A stretch of 64,000 bases of DNA from Staphylococcus delphini (lineage in GTDB: Bacteria > Bacillota > Bacilli > Staphylococcales > Staphylococcaceae). Within the stretch, counting starts at the first letter, position 1. The number at the start of each line of letters is the position of its first letter. This document shows, piece after piece, positions 48,821 to 59,816 of this stretch. Made by a program: the position numbers and the translations under genes. The stretch lies in NCBI RefSeq assembly GCF_900636325.1, contig NZ_LR134263.1, positions 2,480,001-2,544,000 of the forward strand, read 5' to 3'. Below the pieces are notes generated by a model. The model worked only from the letters and a program-made list of their open reading frames with translations, did no database searches and was not told the origin of the DNA.

Positions 48821-49516
48821 TTATAGTTTGAAAGTTGCAGTATCTACTTTGATACCAGGACCCATTGTAGTTGTCACTGCAACAGATTTGAAGTAAGTAC
48901 CTTTAGCTGAAGATGGTTTTGCTTTTGTTAACACATCTTGTAAAGTTTTGAAGTTTTCAACTAATTTTTCAGTTTCAAATGAAACTTTACCGATAGAAGC
49001 GTGAACGATACCTGCTTTTTCAGCACGGTATTCAACTTTACCCGCTTTGATTTCTTCAACAGCTTTTTTAACGTCCATTGTTACTGTACCAGTTTTAGGG
49101 TTTGGCATTAAACCTTTAGGTCCTAATACACGACCTAATTTACCAACTTCACCCATCATGTCTGGTGTTGCAACAACAACATCAAAGTCGAACCAACCTT
49201 GTTGGATTTTGTTTACGTATTCAGCATCGCCTACATAGTCAGCACCTGCTGCTTCTGCTTCAGCAATTTTGTCACCTTTAGCGAATACTAATACACGTTG
49301 TGATTTACCAGTTCCGTGTGGTAATACTACTGCACCACGGATTTGTTGATCGTTTTTACGTGTATCGATACCTAAACGGAATGCAACTTCTACTGATGCA
49401 TCGAAGTTAGCGATAGACGTTTCTTGAGCTAAACGAATTGCTTCTTCTACAGTGTAAAGCGCTTGGCGATCAACTTTATTTAAAGCTTCTTGATACTTTT
49501 TACCTTTTTTAGCCAT
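48821..49516 (-). CDS. rplA: 50S ribosomal protein L1
   Basis: 231 residues. [16 protein letters not shown] at the start; the L1 signature [21 protein letters not shown] (here split as [11 protein letters not shown] and [12 protein letters not shown]) is complete. The ATG at 49516 follows GGAGGACAAA; a longer upstream frame is rejected because family members begin at this Met. Forms the mobile L1 stalk at the E site. Co-transcribed with rplK. Confidence 0.97.
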   Translation of the reverse strand: MAKKGKKYQEALNKVDRQALYTVEEAIRLAQETSIANFDASVEVAFRLGIDTRKNDQQIRGAVVLPHGTGKSQRVLVFAKGDKIAEAEAAGADYVGDAEYVNKIQQGWFDFDVVVATPDMMGEVGKLGRVLGPKGLMPNPKTGTVTMDVKKAVEEIKAGKVEYRAEKAGIVHASIGKVSFETEKLVENFKTLQDVLTKAKPSSAKGTYFKSVAVTTTMGPGIKVDTATFKL

Positions 49517-49707
49517 TTTTTGTCCTCCTTTAGTGGTTTTATCGGAATGTCCTCCCACGTTAACTTGCCTTAATAGCAAGTTGAGCGCAGATAGCCCTTT
49601 GCGTCAATACGCACAGAATGATGAAATATGTCATTAATCATAGGCCTACCTGCGTTCGTTTTCGAAAATTTATCGTATCATTTTGTTAATTGTCAATATG
49701 TTGATAA

Positions 49708-50130
49708 TTACTCAACAACAATACCCATACTACGTGCAGTACCTTCAACGATACGCATAGCTGCTTCTTCGTCAGCAGCGTTTAAGTCAGGCATTTTAGT
49801 GTTAGCAATTTCACGTACTTGATCTTTAGTTACAGTTGCAACTTTGTTTTTGTTTGGTTCACCAGAACCTTTTTCAATACCTGCTGCTTTTTTAAGTAAA
49901 ACTGCTGCAGGTGGTGTTTTTGTAATGAATGTAAATGAACGGTCTTCATATACATAAATTTCAACCGGAATAATTAAACCCACTTGTTCTTGTGTACGTG
50001 CGTTAAATTCCTTTGTGAAAGCCATAATGTTCACACCGGCTTGACCTAATGCAGGACCAACTGGTGGTGCTGGGTTTGCTTTACCTGCTGGAATTTGTAA
50101 CTTAACTACTTTTTCTACTTTTTTAGCCAC
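49708..50130 (-). CDS. rplK: 50S ribosomal protein L11
   Basis: 140 residues, matching the family. GTG start at 50130, 8 nt after GGAGG, gives [19 protein letters not shown] as in S. aureus. Pro-rich [15 protein letters not shown] is the thiopeptide-contact region. Binds 23S rRNA at the GTPase centre and is needed for the stringent response through RelA. Confidence 0.97.
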   Translation of the reverse strand: MAKKVEKVVKLQIPAGKANPAPPVGPALGQAGVNIMAFTKEFNARTQEQVGLIIPVEIYVYEDRSFTFITKTPPAAVLLKKAAGIEKGSGEPNKNKVATVTKDQVREIANTKMPDLNAADEEAAMRIVEGTARSMGIVVE

Positions 50131-50236
50131 GATGTGCACCTCCTTGATATCGTGATGTGGTCACAGGGCTCATTTTTGCCCTCCCACTCTTAACATTTCG
50201 TGACGAAATGTAGCGCTATGAATGCGCGACCTCGTT

Positions 50237-50265
50237 ATTATAACATTTGCGTTAACTTAATACAA
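50237..50265 (-). promoter_or_regulatory. Promoter of rplK-rplA
   Basis: -35 TTGTAT (50260-50265), 17-bp spacer, perfect -10 TATAAT (50237-50242). Confidence 0.75.
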
Positions 50266-50294
50266 CACATTTTTTGTAACATTTTATACTACAA

Positions 50295-50843
50295 TTAAAG
50301 TTTTTCGATTTGATCAAATTCAACTTCTACAGGTGTCTCTCTTCCGAACATGTCTACGAGAACCGTCAATTTAAACTTATCCGCTTCAATTTCGTGAATT
50401 TCACCGACTTGACTTGCGAACGGTCCAGACGTAATACGCACTTGTTCACCTAACTCAACTTCGACATCGATAGATTTTTCATTCATGCCCATTTGTTTAA
50501 GGATGAAACGAACTTCATCTGGTAGCAATGGATTCGGTTTTGAACCTGCACCTGCTGATCCTACGAAACCTGTCACACCAGGTGTATTTCTAACGACGTA
50601 CCAAGATTCGTCAGTCATCACAAGTTCAACTAAGACATAACCCGGAAATGTTTTCTTCATTTGTTTTTTCGCTTTACCATCTTTAACTTGTGTTTCTTCC
50701 TCTTCTGGAATGACGACTCTAAAGATTTGCTCTGTCATATTCATTGATTCGACACGTTTTTCTAAATTCTTTTTAACTTTGTTTTCGTAACCAGAGTAGG
50801 TATGTACTGCATACCAACGTTTTGCACCTAGCTCTTCAGACAT
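50295..50843 (-). CDS. nusG: Transcription antitermination/pausing factor NusG
   Basis: 182 residues. The NGN domain (KRWYAVHTYSGYENKV at the start) binds the beta-prime clamp; the C-terminal KOW domain (GEQVRITSGPFASQVGEIHEI) contacts S10 or Rho. The middle has FPGYVLVELVM and NTPGVTGFVG. Follows secE as in most bacteria. Confidence 0.97.
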   Translation of the reverse strand: MSEELGAKRWYAVHTYSGYENKVKKNLEKRVESMNMTEQIFRVVIPEEEETQVKDGKAKKQMKKTFPGYVLVELVMTDESWYVVRNTPGVTGFVGSAGAGSKPNPLLPDEVRFILKQMGMNEKSIDVEVELGEQVRITSGPFASQVGEIHEIEADKFKLTVLVDMFGRETPVEVEFDQIEKL

Positions 50844-50861
50844 GCTGACAACTCCTCATTC

Positions 50862-51041
50862 CTATTTTATCATTTCAATTAACTGACCAATTCCGATATC
50901 TAAACCCCAGAAAAATAACAAGAAGAACAATACGGTCATAACTACAATTGTTGTATACTTAACAAGCTCGGGACCTGTTGGCCAACTTGTTTTTTCCATT
51001 TCGGATTTAACGCCTTGGAAGAAACTTTCTTTTTTCGGCAT
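50862..51041 (-). CDS. secE: Preprotein translocase subunit SecE
   Basis: 59 residues with one membrane segment (about 29-50, [18 protein letters not shown]) after the amphipathic helix containing [14 protein letters not shown], the conserved SecE signature. Clamps SecY in the Sec translocon. The ATG at 51041 follows GGAGGGG. Short single-span form typical of Firmicutes. Confidence 0.95.
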   Translation of the reverse strand: MPKKESFFQGVKSEMEKTSWPTGPELVKYTTIVVMTVLFFLLFFWGLDIGIGQLIEMIK

Positions 51042-51058
51042 AATCAATTCCCCTCCAA

Positions 51059-51205
51059 TTATTTGGATTCTTTATGAAGTGTATGCGTATTACATTTCGC
51101 ACAAAACTTTTTCAGTATTAATCGCTCCGTCACGTTCGGTGATTTCGGTACGTGATAGTTTCGATTGCCACATTTCTCGCAATTTAACGGCACTTTTTTC
51201 AACAT
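51059..51205 (-). CDS. rpmG: 50S ribosomal protein L33
   Basis: 48 residues ([19 protein letters not shown]...) ending [14 protein letters not shown]. Two CxxC pairs make this the zinc-binding form of L33. The ATG at 51205 or the TTG at 51202 may start it; the homologue begins MKKIPLNCE, which fits TTG. Position before secE-nusG is conserved. Small size makes it easy to miss. Confidence 0.92.
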   Translation of the reverse strand: MLKKVPLNCEKCGNRNYHVPKSPNVTERLILKKFCAKCNTHTLHKESK

Positions 51206-51234
51206 CTCTCACCTTGCTTCTATAATACCAGTTT

Positions 51235-51264
51235 ACTATACATAAGTTTATATTCAATTGTCAA
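51235..51264 (-). promoter_or_regulatory. Promoter of rpmG-secE-nusG
   Basis: Perfect -35 TTGACA (51259-51264), 18-bp spacer, -10 TATAGT (51235-51240), about 30 bp before rpmG. Confidence 0.7.
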
Positions 51265-51273
51265 ACCACTTTC

Positions 51274-51846
51274 TTACGTGACGAGACTTTTCAATTTTTG
51301 ACGAATTCGATACAACGCGTTATAAACTTTCTTATCCGAAACGTTCAGTTCATGTGCAATTTCTGCAGGTCTCCATTCTGCAACAAGGTAATCTAGCACA
51401 CGCATTTCAAATGCACTCAGCTGTTGAAGTGTCTGTTGTAACGTGTCTTGAATATAATGAAGATATTCGTGACTATGGCGTTGCTGCTCGGCCAACTGGG
51501 TTCGATAACTGATTGCATAACCATCGACATAATCTTCAAAAATACGCTGATGGGTCAGTTTTTTGCGCCGATAGTCAAGTTTACGCCGATAAATGGTACG
51601 ATTAATGTAATGTTCGAATGGAATACCAAAATAAAACTGCTCGCTTTGTATTTTTTGATAAATTGCGAGAACAACGTCTTGTACTAAATCATCACAATCT
51701 GCTTGGGCTACACTAAAATCACCAAAACTTTTTCGCGCGATACGCTCAATATAGTGAACCAACTTTTCAATTGCTTCGGGTTGCTGCTGTTGCGCACGTT
51801 GTATGGTTTCTGAAACAATATCGTTTGGATTAGGGGTTTGTGCCAT
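51274..51846 (-). CDS. sigH: Sigma-H family RNA polymerase sigma factor
   Basis: 190 residues. Region 2 is around DCDDLVQDVVLAIYQKI; region 4 is at the C-terminus (LSAFEMRVLDYLVAEWRPAEIAHELNVSDKKVYN), a helix-turn-helix. The place between yacP and rpmG identifies it as staphylococcal SigH, known in S. aureus to switch on competence genes and normally silent. The ATG at 51846 follows GGTGAGG; a further upstream TTG start is weaker. The frame is intact. Confidence 0.88.
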   Translation of the reverse strand: MAQTPNPNDIVSETIQRAQQQQPEAIEKLVHYIERIARKSFGDFSVAQADCDDLVQDVVLAIYQKIQSEQFYFGIPFEHYINRTIYRRKLDYRRKKLTHQRIFEDYVDGYAISYRTQLAEQQRHSHEYLHYIQDTLQQTLQQLSAFEMRVLDYLVAEWRPAEIAHELNVSDKKVYNALYRIRQKLKSLVT

Positions 51847-51921
51847 GAAACTTTCCTCACCTTCGACCAATGATGTCTTATCATATCTGTCAAAGGCGTC
51901 TCACTACAACTTGCAAAACGA

Positions 51922-52449
51922 TTAATCTTGAGACTTGCCGCGTCTTATTTTTTCAAATTCAGATAACAACTCTTCTGATAACTGAATACGTGTACGTGGC
52001 TTCATTTCACCAAATTCATCCATCGATTTGGTCACACTCTCTTTGTTTTCTTTTAAATGACGCCACATTTCTCTGGAGGATAAACGGTAAGCACCTGTTC
52101 CAAAAATGGCATGTTGCTCACTCATATCACTCGTCACGACTGTAATATGGGTCGTATGCTTATTATAAATATTATAGACGTAGCGCTCGATAAAACTATC
52201 TGCTGTTTCGTGTTCTTTTGTAAATACGACATGCACACCGTGATACTCATATTCCGACTGTGGTGTACCCCGATCATAAGCATCAAACACGCAGACAATT
52301 TTACCTTTTGTCACTGCACTATAGTTGGAAATTTCGATGAGCAATTGTTCTCTCGCTTCTTCTAAACTTTCTTTAGCGACACGACTCAATTCTTGGGACT
52401 GACCAATCATGTTATATCCATCTATGATTACGTAATAGTCCTTCATCAT
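51922..52449 (-). CDS. NYN-domain ribonuclease YacP/Rae1
   Basis: 175 residues. IIDGYNMIG near the N-terminus and VVTSDMSEQHAIFGTGA carry the acidic metal-binding residues of PIN/NYN nucleases. In B. subtilis the homologue Rae1 enters the ribosomal A site and cuts mRNA. The ATG overlaps or touches the rlmB stop. C-terminal charged tail KIRRGKSQD. Confidence 0.88.
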   Translation of the reverse strand: MMKDYYVIIDGYNMIGQSQELSRVAKESLEEAREQLLIEISNYSAVTKGKIVCVFDAYDRGTPQSEYEYHGVHVVFTKEHETADSFIERYVYNIYNKHTTHITVVTSDMSEQHAIFGTGAYRLSSREMWRHLKENKESVTKSMDEFGEMKPRTRIQLSEELLSEFEKIRRGKSQD

Positions 52450-53199
52450 TTACTTGTCACCGCCGATAGGTTGACGTTTACGAAATACTTCATACATCAT
52501 CAAACTCGCTGCGACCGATGCATTTAAACTGTTCACATGACCAACCATTGGAATTTTAATGTAAAAGTCACATTTCTCTTTCACACGACGACTCATTCCT
52601 TGGCCTTCACTGCCAATGACAATCGCTAAAGGCATATCGGCTTGCATTTGACGATAATCTGTCGCATTGCTCGCCTCTGCACCTGCAATCCAATACCCTT
52701 TGTCTTTCAATACATCCATCGTTTGCGACAAGTTTGTCACGCGAATCACAGGAACATGCTGAATCGCACCTGTTGAAGCTTTCGCTACAGTTTGCGTCAA
52801 GCTGACCGAACGACGTTTAGGAATAATAATCCCATCCACACCTGTCGCATCGGCCGTTCGTAAAATAGAACCTAAGTTGTGCGGATCTTCTAAACCATCT
52901 AAAATCAACACGGTAGACAAGCCTTCTTTTTGCCCTTGTGCTGCTAAAAATTGATTCAAGTCTGCATATTCATATGGTGCAACGAATGCCGCAACACCTT
53001 GATGGGGTGCATTCGCCAGTTGGTCTAATTTTGATTTTGGTACCGTTTGGACAACGAGTTTTGCTGATTTCGCAGTTTTTAAAATTTCTTCAATTTGCTG
53101 CTTCTTAATCCCTTCTTGAATTAAGATTTTATTAATCGTATGCCCTGATATGACTGCTTCTCTCACTGCATGACGACCCACAATAATTTCCGAGTCCAT
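52450..53199 (-). CDS. rlmB: 23S rRNA 2'-O-methyltransferase RlmB family
   Basis: 249 residues, SPOUT (TrmH-like) fold. N-terminal substrate-binding domain, then [34 protein letters not shown] and the knot motif [22 protein letters not shown]. Methylates a guanosine in 23S rRNA. The ATG at 53199 is spaced correctly from GAAAGGCG; the TTG three codons earlier is rejected. Next to mrnC and cysS as in all staphylococci. Confidence 0.92.
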   Translation of the reverse strand: MDSEIIVGRHAVREAVISGHTINKILIQEGIKKQQIEEILKTAKSAKLVVQTVPKSKLDQLANAPHQGVAAFVAPYEYADLNQFLAAQGQKEGLSTVLILDGLEDPHNLGSILRTADATGVDGIIIPKRRSVSLTQTVAKASTGAIQHVPVIRVTNLSQTMDVLKDKGYWIAGAEASNATDYRQMQADMPLAIVIGSEGQGMSRRVKEKCDFYIKIPMVGHVNSLNASVAASLMMYEVFRKRQPIGGDK

Positions 53200-53204
53200 G
53201 GATT

Positions 53205-53606
53205 TCAACGCCTTTCTTCAACATTTTCAACAATCACTTTTAACAATGCTTCCAATCGTTCTTCTTGATGCTCTAAATATAAAAAGCCAATGACCGCTTC
53301 TAAACCAGAACTTTTCCGATAGGTCTGGACATCTGTATTCTTCGCTTTCGTATAACTTTTCGCATTTCGTCCACGCTTCACAACCGCAAGTTCCTCTTCA
53401 TTGAACCAATCTTGCGCGATTAAATGTTCCAGCGTCACTGCCTGGCTTTTAGCTGATACAAATCGTTTCGCCTCTTGATGCAGACGATTCGGTTTACTTT
53501 GAAGCTTTAAAATGATATACGTACGGACATATTGATCAAGCACCGCATCCCCGACATAAGCGAGCGACAGTGGATTGAGTAGTTTGGCATTTGTCGGTTT
53601 ATCCAC
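53205..53606 (-). CDS. mrnC: Mini-ribonuclease 3
   Basis: 133 residues, an RNase III catalytic domain without the dsRNA-binding domain. [17 protein letters not shown] holds the acidic signature and the Glu in [13 protein letters not shown] completes the metal site. Matures the ends of 23S rRNA. Overlaps cysS by 8 bp, so translation is coupled. Confidence 0.92.
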   Translation of the reverse strand: MDKPTNAKLLNPLSLAYVGDAVLDQYVRTYIILKLQSKPNRLHQEAKRFVSAKSQAVTLEHLIAQDWFNEEELAVVKRGRNAKSYTKAKNTDVQTYRKSSGLEAVIGFLYLEHQEERLEALLKVIVENVEERR

Positions 53607-54999
53607 GTTTATATCTCACACCCTGTGGCGTATCTTCTAAAATGATGTTTTGGGCTTTCAATTGATCGCGAATTTCGTCAGCACGCGCATAATCTTTTGC
53701 TTGACGTGCAGCATTACGTTCTTCAATCAACTGTTCAATTTCTTCGTCGAGTAACCCTTCTGCATGGTTCGAAGTTAACGGCACACCTAACACATCACTA
53801 AAGATACCAAACACTTCTTTAAAACGTTGAATCACTTGTGTCGATGTATTGTCCTCTAATAAATATTTATTCGCGAGCTTCACTAAATCGTACCAAGCTG
53901 TAATCGCATTTGCTGTGTTGAAGTCATCGTCCATCACTGTTTCAAACTGCGTCAAAATCGCATCAATTTTTGTTAACATCACTGCGTCATCTGTTAAGTC
54001 TGTCGCCACAGCTTCACGCTCTGTCAATGCTTGATAACTATTGCGAATACGTTCTAAACCACTTTTCGCCGCTTCAACAAGTTCTAGATTGTAGTTGATT
54101 GGGCTTCGATAATGAACACTAATCATGAAAAAGCGTAATACATCTGGGTCCACTTCTTTAATAATGTCATGGACTAAAATGAAGTTCCCTAAAGACTTAC
54201 TCATTTTTTCATTATCAATATTAATGAAACCGTTGTGCATCCAGTAGTTCGCAAATGTCTCATGGTTATGTGCTTCTGACTGTGCAATCTCGTTTTCGTG
54301 GTGCGGGAATTGCAAATCGCTTCCCCCAGCATGAATATCAATCGTAGGGCCGAGCTTTTCAAAGGCCATCACGGAACATTCGATATGCCACCCTGGACGG
54401 CCCTCGCCGAATGGACTCTCCCAGCTAATTTCACCTGGTTTCGCCTTTTTCCAAAGTGTGAAGTCAAGTGCATCTTCTTTATTTTCACCTTGCTCAATAC
54501 GTGCACCGACTTTCAAATCGTCAATCGACTGGTGACTCAACTTACCATAATCTTCAAATTGACGCGTTCTGAAATAAACGTCGCCACCACTTTCATATGC
54601 ATAACCTTCATCAACTAACTTTTTAATAAATTTAATAATGTCATCCATATGATCCATCACGCGCGGATTCGATGTCGCTTTTTTAACATTCAGGGCTTCT
54701 GTATCTTCATAAAAGGCTTGAATGTAACGTTCCGCAATCTCTGGTACTGTTTCGCCTAACTCTTGCGAACGCTTGATCAATTTATCATCCACGTCAGTAA
54801 AGTTTGAGACGTAATTCACTTCATAACCTTTATATTCGAAATAACGGCGGACCACGTCATAGTTAATCGCTGGGCGCGCGTTCCCAATATGGATGTAATT
54901 GTACACAGTTGGGCCACACACATACATTTTCACTTTTCCTGGTTCGATAGGCTGAAACACTTCTTTTTGACGTGTTAATGTATTATATAATGTAATCAT
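53599..54999 (-). CDS. cysS: Cysteinyl-tRNA synthetase
   Basis: 466 residues, class I synthetase. [17 protein letters not shown] holds the HIGH-type motif and a zinc Cys; KMSKSLGN is the KMSKS loop; HIECSVMA and the [10 protein letters not shown] block complete the zinc site. The ATG at 54999 follows GGAGAG and gives the standard length; the longer frame runs through cysE. Overlaps the end of cysE by 17 bp and is under the same T-box. Confidence 0.96.
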   Translation of the reverse strand: MITLYNTLTRQKEVFQPIEPGKVKMYVCGPTVYNYIHIGNARPAINYDVVRRYFEYKGYEVNYVSNFTDVDDKLIKRSQELGETVPEIAERYIQAFYEDTEALNVKKATSNPRVMDHMDDIIKFIKKLVDEGYAYESGGDVYFRTRQFEDYGKLSHQSIDDLKVGARIEQGENKEDALDFTLWKKAKPGEISWESPFGEGRPGWHIECSVMAFEKLGPTIDIHAGGSDLQFPHHENEIAQSEAHNHETFANYWMHNGFINIDNEKMSKSLGNFILVHDIIKEVDPDVLRFFMISVHYRSPINYNLELVEAAKSGLERIRNSYQALTEREAVATDLTDDAVMLTKIDAILTQFETVMDDDFNTANAITAWYDLVKLANKYLLEDNTSTQVIQRFKEVFGIFSDVLGVPLTSNHAEGLLDEEIEQLIEERNAARQAKDYARADEIRDQLKAQNIILEDTPQGVRYKRG

Positions 55000-55624
55000 C
55001 TTTAATCTCTCCATTTTTAGTTTGTTCAAGTTGACGTTCAAGTTGTTTGAGTTGTTCATAAATTGGATCTGGCAAGTTGAGATGATCAAATGTCTTACCG
55101 ATACGTCTACCATCTTGCTTCACAATACGTCCTGGAATACCTACCACTGTAGAATAACTTGGAACATCTTGAAGCACGACCGAATTGGCACCGATATTGA
55201 CATTGGAATGCACCTTAATATTACCTAACACTTTAGAACCTGCTGCGATGAGGACGTTATCGCCAATATCGGGATGACGTTTCCCTTTTTCTTTACCAGT
55301 TCCCCCTAATGTCACACCTTGATATATCGTCACATTATCACCAATAGTACATGTTTCACCGATGACCACCCCCATACCATGGTCAATAAATAAACGGCGT
55401 CCAATTTTAGCACCTGGATGAATTTCAATGCCTGTAAAAAAGCGTGAAACTTGAGAAATCGCTCTTGCAAGTACGTAACGTTTCTTTTGATATAAACGGT
55501 GTGCAACCAAATGACTCCAAACCGCATGTAAACCCGCATAAGTTGTAATCACTTCTATCGTTGAGCGTGCTGCTGGATCTTGTTCAAACACCATTTTGAC
55601 ATCATCCATCATACGTCGGAACAC
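54983..55624 (-). CDS. cysE: Serine acetyltransferase
   Basis: 213 residues, with GTG start at 55624 after GGAGGGGG, matching the S. aureus protein. It makes O-acetylserine for cysteine synthesis. The N-terminal helical domain is followed by a left-handed beta-helix of hexapeptide repeats ([26 protein letters not shown] and on). The catalytic His/Asp are in DHGMGVV. Governed by the upstream Cys T-box, so expression should rise when tRNA-Cys is uncharged. Confidence 0.95.
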   Translation of the reverse strand: MFRRMMDDVKMVFEQDPAARSTIEVITTYAGLHAVWSHLVAHRLYQKKRYVLARAISQVSRFFTGIEIHPGAKIGRRLFIDHGMGVVIGETCTIGDNVTIYQGVTLGGTGKEKGKRHPDIGDNVLIAAGSKVLGNIKVHSNVNIGANSVVLQDVPSYSTVVGIPGRIVKQDGRRIGKTFDHLNLPDPIYEQLKQLERQLEQTKNGEIKDDYII

Positions 55625-55744
55625 TTTAACCCCCTCCTTCAAATAGCATGACAATACTTATTCTTGTATCTAACCGAAAAACGACTTTCACGGACAATCC
55701 ACCCTTGGCTTCATCGTCCTCTTTAAAAAGCGTGACCAGAATTG

Positions 55745-55975
55745 AAAAAAGCACCTCTAACATGTCATATGTCAGAGGTGCGATATGTGCACGGTTCCAC
55801 TCTCAATTAGTACATGTTCAAAGCTTAAACTTTGCATCCATATACTCACTCAATTGGTTATTCAATTCTCATCCTAAAGGTGCATTCAACAAACTTTGTG
55901 GTGCACTCTCACCAACCGTACACTCTCTGATTCACACGCCATTTGCTTACTTGTCCTTTATTCTATTCAAATCCA
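55745..55975 (-). ncRNA. T-box leader, cysteine specific
   Basis: Transcribed from the promoter at 55981-56009. The T-box core AGAGTGGAACCG lies at about 55793-55804 (complement). The specifier triplet is TGC (55882-55884) in a GAA-TGC-ACC context, i.e. Cys. The terminator hairpin GCACCTCTGAC...GTTAGAGGTGC (55751-55781) is followed by six T. Uncharged tRNA-Cys should stabilise the antiterminator and allow cysE-cysS expression. This leader accounts for most of the 410-bp gap between cysE and gltX. Confidence 0.88.
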
Positions 55976-55980
55976 CTTTA

Positions 55981-56009
55981 ATAGTAGTCGATTTTCAAAG
56001 TGATATCAA
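55981..56009 (-). promoter_or_regulatory. Promoter of the cysE-cysS T-box operon
   Basis: -35 TTGATA (56004-56009), 17-bp spacer, -10 TACTAT (55981-55986). Confidence 0.7.
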
Positions 56010-56034
56010 GTGCGAAAATCGAACACACTCATTT

Positions 56035-57489
56035 TTATAATAAACTTTGAATGCGACGAAGCACTTTATCTTGTCCTAATACTTCCATCGTGTTCGGCAA
56101 CTCAGGTCCATGCATTTGGCCTGTTACTGCAACACGGATTGGCATAAATAATTGTTTCCCTTTAATACCTGTTTCTTTTTGGACTTCTTTAATGATCTTT
56201 TTAATTTCAGCCGCTTCAAAGTTTTCTAAAGCTTCTAACTTACCGTACAATGCTGTCATCAATTGCGGCACTTGTTCGCCGTTCAACACTTCTTGTGACG
56301 CTTCGTCCAACTCTTTTTCATCGCGGAAGAACAACTCTGATAACGGTACAATTTCACCCGCATAGCTCATTTGTTCTTGATAAAGTGCAACTAACTTGCG
56401 ACCCCAATCTAACTCCGCTTCTGATGGTGATTCTGGCAATAAGCCTGCTTTGATCATATGCGGTAATGTCATTTCAAATACTGTTTCCGCATCTTTTTCT
56501 TTCATATATTGGTTGTTAATCCACTCTAATTTTTGTTTATCGAAAAATGCTGGTGACTTTGATAAACGCTTTTCAGTGAAGATTTTGATGAATTCGTCTT
56601 TAGAGAAAATCTCTTCTTCACCTTCTGGAGACCAACCTAACAATGCGATAAAGTTAAATAACGCCTCTGGTAAATAACTTAAATCGCGATATTGCTCGAT
56701 AAATTGTAAAATTTGACCGTCACGTTTACTTAATTTTTTACGTTGTTCATTGACAATTAAAGTCATATGCGCAAAGCGTGGTGGTTCCCAGCCAAATGTT
56801 TCGTAAATCATTAATTGTTTAGGTGTGTTAGAAATGTGATCGTCACCACGAATGACGTCAGAAATTTCCATGTAATGATCGTCCACAGCTACTGCAAAGT
56901 TATATGTTGGCACACCGTCTTTTTTCACGATGACCCAGTCGCCGAAGTTGTCAGATTCGAATGTGACAGGCCCTTTCACCATATCATCGAACGTATATGT
57001 TTGATTTTGGGGCACACGGAAACGGATTGCAGGCTTGCGTCCTTCCGCTTCAAACTGCTGACGTTCTTCTTCAGTCAAGTGCGCATGTTTCCCACCGTAA
57101 CGCGGCATTTCACCACGTGCGATTTGTGCTTGACGTTCTGCCTCTAACTCTTCTTCAGTCATATAACATTTGTACGCTTTATCTTCTGCTAATAACTGCT
57201 CGACTAATGGTTGATAAATTTCACCACGTTCTGATTGGCGATAAGGTCCATAGCCTTTATCTTTGTCTACAGATTCGTCCCAATCCAAACCTAGCCACTT
57301 CAAATTATCGAACTGTGATGATTCACCGTCCGCTAAGTTACGTTTAGAATCTGTATCTTCAATACGAATGACAAAATCACCATCGTAATGTTTCGCGAAT
57401 AAATAGTTAAATAATGCCGTACGTGCGTTACCAATATGCAAATAGCCTGTTGGACTTGGTGCATATCTTACTCTCACTCGGTTACTCAT
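56035..57489 (-). CDS. gltX: Glutamyl-tRNA synthetase
   Basis: 484 residues, class I synthetase; charges tRNA-Glu and, in Gram-positives, also tRNA-Gln for later amidation. [15 protein letters not shown] (HIGH) and KLSKRDGQ (KMSKS) are intact. The ATG at 57489 follows AGGAGTG and gives the family start [13 protein letters not shown]; the upstream in-frame extension is not supported. Confidence 0.96.
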   Translation of the reverse strand: MSNRVRVRYAPSPTGYLHIGNARTALFNYLFAKHYDGDFVIRIEDTDSKRNLADGESSQFDNLKWLGLDWDESVDKDKGYGPYRQSERGEIYQPLVEQLLAEDKAYKCYMTEEELEAERQAQIARGEMPRYGGKHAHLTEEERQQFEAEGRKPAIRFRVPQNQTYTFDDMVKGPVTFESDNFGDWVIVKKDGVPTYNFAVAVDDHYMEISDVIRGDDHISNTPKQLMIYETFGWEPPRFAHMTLIVNEQRKKLSKRDGQILQFIEQYRDLSYLPEALFNFIALLGWSPEGEEEIFSKDEFIKIFTEKRLSKSPAFFDKQKLEWINNQYMKEKDAETVFEMTLPHMIKAGLLPESPSEAELDWGRKLVALYQEQMSYAGEIVPLSELFFRDEKELDEASQEVLNGEQVPQLMTALYGKLEALENFEAAEIKKIIKEVQKETGIKGKQLFMPIRVAVTGQMHGPELPNTMEVLGQDKVLRRIQSLL

Positions 57490-57565
57490 TTCGTTCACTC
57501 CTGTTTCATTGTTCAATTGTTATATTATAGCATGTCATGCCTATTTATGCATATCACAGTTTAGG

Positions 57566-58045
57566 TTAAGTTGTTGCCGTTAATGACACAATCGCTTGAG
57601 CAGCAATTCCTTCTTGACGCCCTGTAAACCCTAACTTTTCACTCGTCGTCGCTTTCACATTCACACGCTTAATATCGACAGCAAAAAGACCAGCAATGAC
57701 TGCGCGCATCTCATCGATATAAGGGCGGAATTTCGGTTTTTCCGCAATAATCGTCGCATCAATGTTATTAATGACATAACCTTCTTTTTGAACTTCTGCG
57801 TACGCTTCTGTTAATAATTTTTTCGAATCTGCATCTTTAAATTGTGGATCCGTATCTGGAAAGAGCTTACCGATATCCCCTAATGCACATGCCCCTAACA
57901 TCGCATCTGTAATCGCATGCAACAAGACATCCGCATCACTATGCCCTTTCAAACCATGTGTATGTGGCACTTCAATCCCACCAATAATTAAAGGGCGGGT
58001 CGCATCAAATGCGTGCACATCGTATCCTAATCCAACTCTAAACAT
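57566..58045 (-). CDS. ispF: 2-C-methyl-D-erythritol 2,4-cyclodiphosphate synthase
   Basis: 159 residues, MEP-pathway enzyme forming the cyclic diphosphate on the way to isoprenoids. [10 protein letters not shown] and [15 protein letters not shown] give the zinc ligands (Asp, His, His). The trimer-forming C-terminus has [17 protein letters not shown]. Overlaps ispD by 8 bp. Staphylococcus aureus uses the mevalonate route, so ispF, together with ispD here, is a taxonomic marker (see findings). Confidence 0.93.
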   Translation of the reverse strand: MFRVGLGYDVHAFDATRPLIIGGIEVPHTHGLKGHSDADVLLHAITDAMLGACALGDIGKLFPDTDPQFKDADSKKLLTEAYAEVQKEGYVINNIDATIIAEKPKFRPYIDEMRAVIAGLFAVDIKRVNVKATTSEKLGFTGRQEGIAAQAIVSLTATT

Positions 58046-58736
58046 GATGATGTCGACTCCTTTTTTCTAAAATTGCTTCTGCGTGTGTTAAATCTTCTTC
58101 AGTCGTTAATTTAATATTATCATAATCCCCTTCAACCATATAAATACGTTGACCATATGCTTCGATTAACGAGGCGTCATCCGTCCCCATCATTTGTTGT
58201 GCCTTTGCATGGTCATAGGCTGAAGCAAGCAGTTCAAATGTCGCACCTTGAGGCGTCTGCACTTGCCATAATGTCGCACGATCCAATGTTTCCGTTACAA
58301 ATTGGTCAGACACACGTTTAATCGTATCTTTTGCTTTCACACCGACAATGGCTGCTCCATATGTTTGAATGGCAACCGTCACCTCATGAATCGTAGCATG
58401 TGTAACAAACGGGCGGGCCCCATCATGCACAAGGACAATAGCGTCATTCGTGAACTCAACGTTTTGCAACACTTGATGAATGCTATCTTGACGTGTCTCG
58501 CCGCCAACGACTAAACTTTTTACTTTTGAAAATGGCGCTGTTAATGCCTCAAGTTGGTCCCGATCTCTCTCGTGTATCGCCAAATGTATGCCTTCACACT
58601 GTACATCGGATTGAAAAACGGCAAGCGTATGCGCTAACACACGGCGCCCCGCAACTTCAATGAACAGTTTATTATATGGACGCCCCATACGACTGCCTGT
58701 TCCTGCTGCTGGTATAATCACGTGATAATTTGACAT
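58038..58736 (-). CDS. ispD: 2-C-methyl-D-erythritol 4-phosphate cytidylyltransferase
   Basis: 232 residues, nucleotidyltransferase of the MEP pathway. [11 protein letters not shown] binds CTP and VHDGARPFV, with VKDTIK-like and GTDDASLIE, are the family signatures. The first base lies directly before the yacL stop, so it belongs to the yacL-ispD-ispF run. Alternative: a TarI-type ribitol-phosphate cytidylyltransferase, but adjacency to ispF supports IspD. Confidence 0.9.
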   Translation of the reverse strand: MSNYHVIIPAAGTGSRMGRPYNKLFIEVAGRRVLAHTLAVFQSDVQCEGIHLAIHERDRDQLEALTAPFSKVKSLVVGGETRQDSIHQVLQNVEFTNDAIVLVHDGARPFVTHATIHEVTVAIQTYGAAIVGVKAKDTIKRVSDQFVTETLDRATLWQVQTPQGATFELLASAYDHAKAQQMMGTDDASLIEAYGQRIYMVEGDYDNIKLTTEEDLTHAEAILEKRSRHHHV

Positions 58737-59807
58737 TTATGCTTCCACCTTCTTCGCAAAAATAATTCGCCCTGATGCCGTTTGTAACATACTGATTACT
58801 TCAAGTGTGATGACTTGATTCACGTATTGTTTCGCATCATCCACGACCACCATTGTGCCGTCATCAAAATAACCGACACCTTGACCAGGCTCTTTCCCAA
58901 CTTTTGTAATCATCAAGTCAAAACGATCGCCTTGATGCACTTCAGGACGAATCGCATCAGATAAATCATTGACGTTTAACACTTGAATCCCTTGAATACT
59001 GCATACTTTGTTCAAGTTATAATCCGTCGTAATCACGTGCGCACGATAATGTTGTGCAAGCCTCACAATCAGGTCGTCAATGTCTTGATGCGTGCGTTGC
59101 GGGTGAATAATACGTGTCGGGTGTTTCGACAGATGAATCGCATTCAAAATTTCTAAACCACGGCGCCCTTTATCGCGCTTAAGACTGTCATTCGCATCCG
59201 CAACGACTTGCAATTCATTAATGACACCTTGAGGAATGAGAATTTCACCATCAATAAATCCCGCTTCCATAATTTTTAAAATACGGCCATCAATAATCGC
59301 ACTCGTATCGATAATTTTCGGCACAGCATTGCGAGCATTAATCGCCATCGAACGCGCCATATTTTCCGGTAAAAACAACAGCATTTCATCACGTTTTTTC
59401 AGACCAAATTGAAAACCGAGATAACTTAAACTTAATGTAAGTAGGATAGGGACGATACGGTTAATCAAATCCGTCCCGATAAATTCAAGAATAAAGGAAA
59501 TCATGACAGATATGAGTAGACCCATAAACAAGCCAATGGTTGCGAAGATAATTTCAATAGCACTATAACCTAACACAAATTGCTCTAAATCTTTCATCGC
59601 ATACGCAATACGGGGGATAAACCAACCAAATAATAAAAACATGATAACAACGCCCATAATCGACGTCACATAACTATTCTCCAACATCGGAGGATGACTG
59701 ACATTAAAATCAATCATAACAGCAGGGATTAAGAGTATGCCTAACACACTACCAATAATAATATAAGACACAATCACTAATAATTTAATAAAATTCACCT
59801 CTATCAT
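58737..59807 (-). CDS. Membrane PIN/TRAM-domain protein (YacL type)
   Basis: 356 residues. Four hydrophobic segments in the first 140 residues anchor it in the membrane. Then a PIN nuclease domain (IIDTSAIIDGRIL, DDLIVRLAQ, VITTDYNLNKV with acidic residues) and a C-terminal TRAM RNA-binding domain (GQGVGYFDDGTMVVVDDA). Possibly a membrane-bound ribonuclease; the substrate is unknown. Start either ATG 59807 or the GTG at 59798 near the same ribosome site. Confidence 0.83.
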   Translation of the reverse strand: MIEVNFIKLLVIVSYIIIGSVLGILLIPAVMIDFNVSHPPMLENSYVTSIMGVVIMFLLFGWFIPRIAYAMKDLEQFVLGYSAIEIIFATIGLFMGLLISVMISFILEFIGTDLINRIVPILLTLSLSYLGFQFGLKKRDEMLLFLPENMARSMAINARNAVPKIIDTSAIIDGRILKIMEAGFIDGEILIPQGVINELQVVADANDSLKRDKGRRGLEILNAIHLSKHPTRIIHPQRTHQDIDDLIVRLAQHYRAHVITTDYNLNKVCSIQGIQVLNVNDLSDAIRPEVHQGDRFDLMITKVGKEPGQGVGYFDDGTMVVVDDAKQYVNQVITLEVISMLQTASGRIIFAKKVEA

Positions 59808-59816
59808 CCCTCCTTT

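Noticed and set aside
54983..55113. 38-residue N-terminal extension of cysS
   Set aside because: It lies within cysE, is low-complexity Asn/Leu, and the internal ATG has a proper ribosome site and gives the family length.
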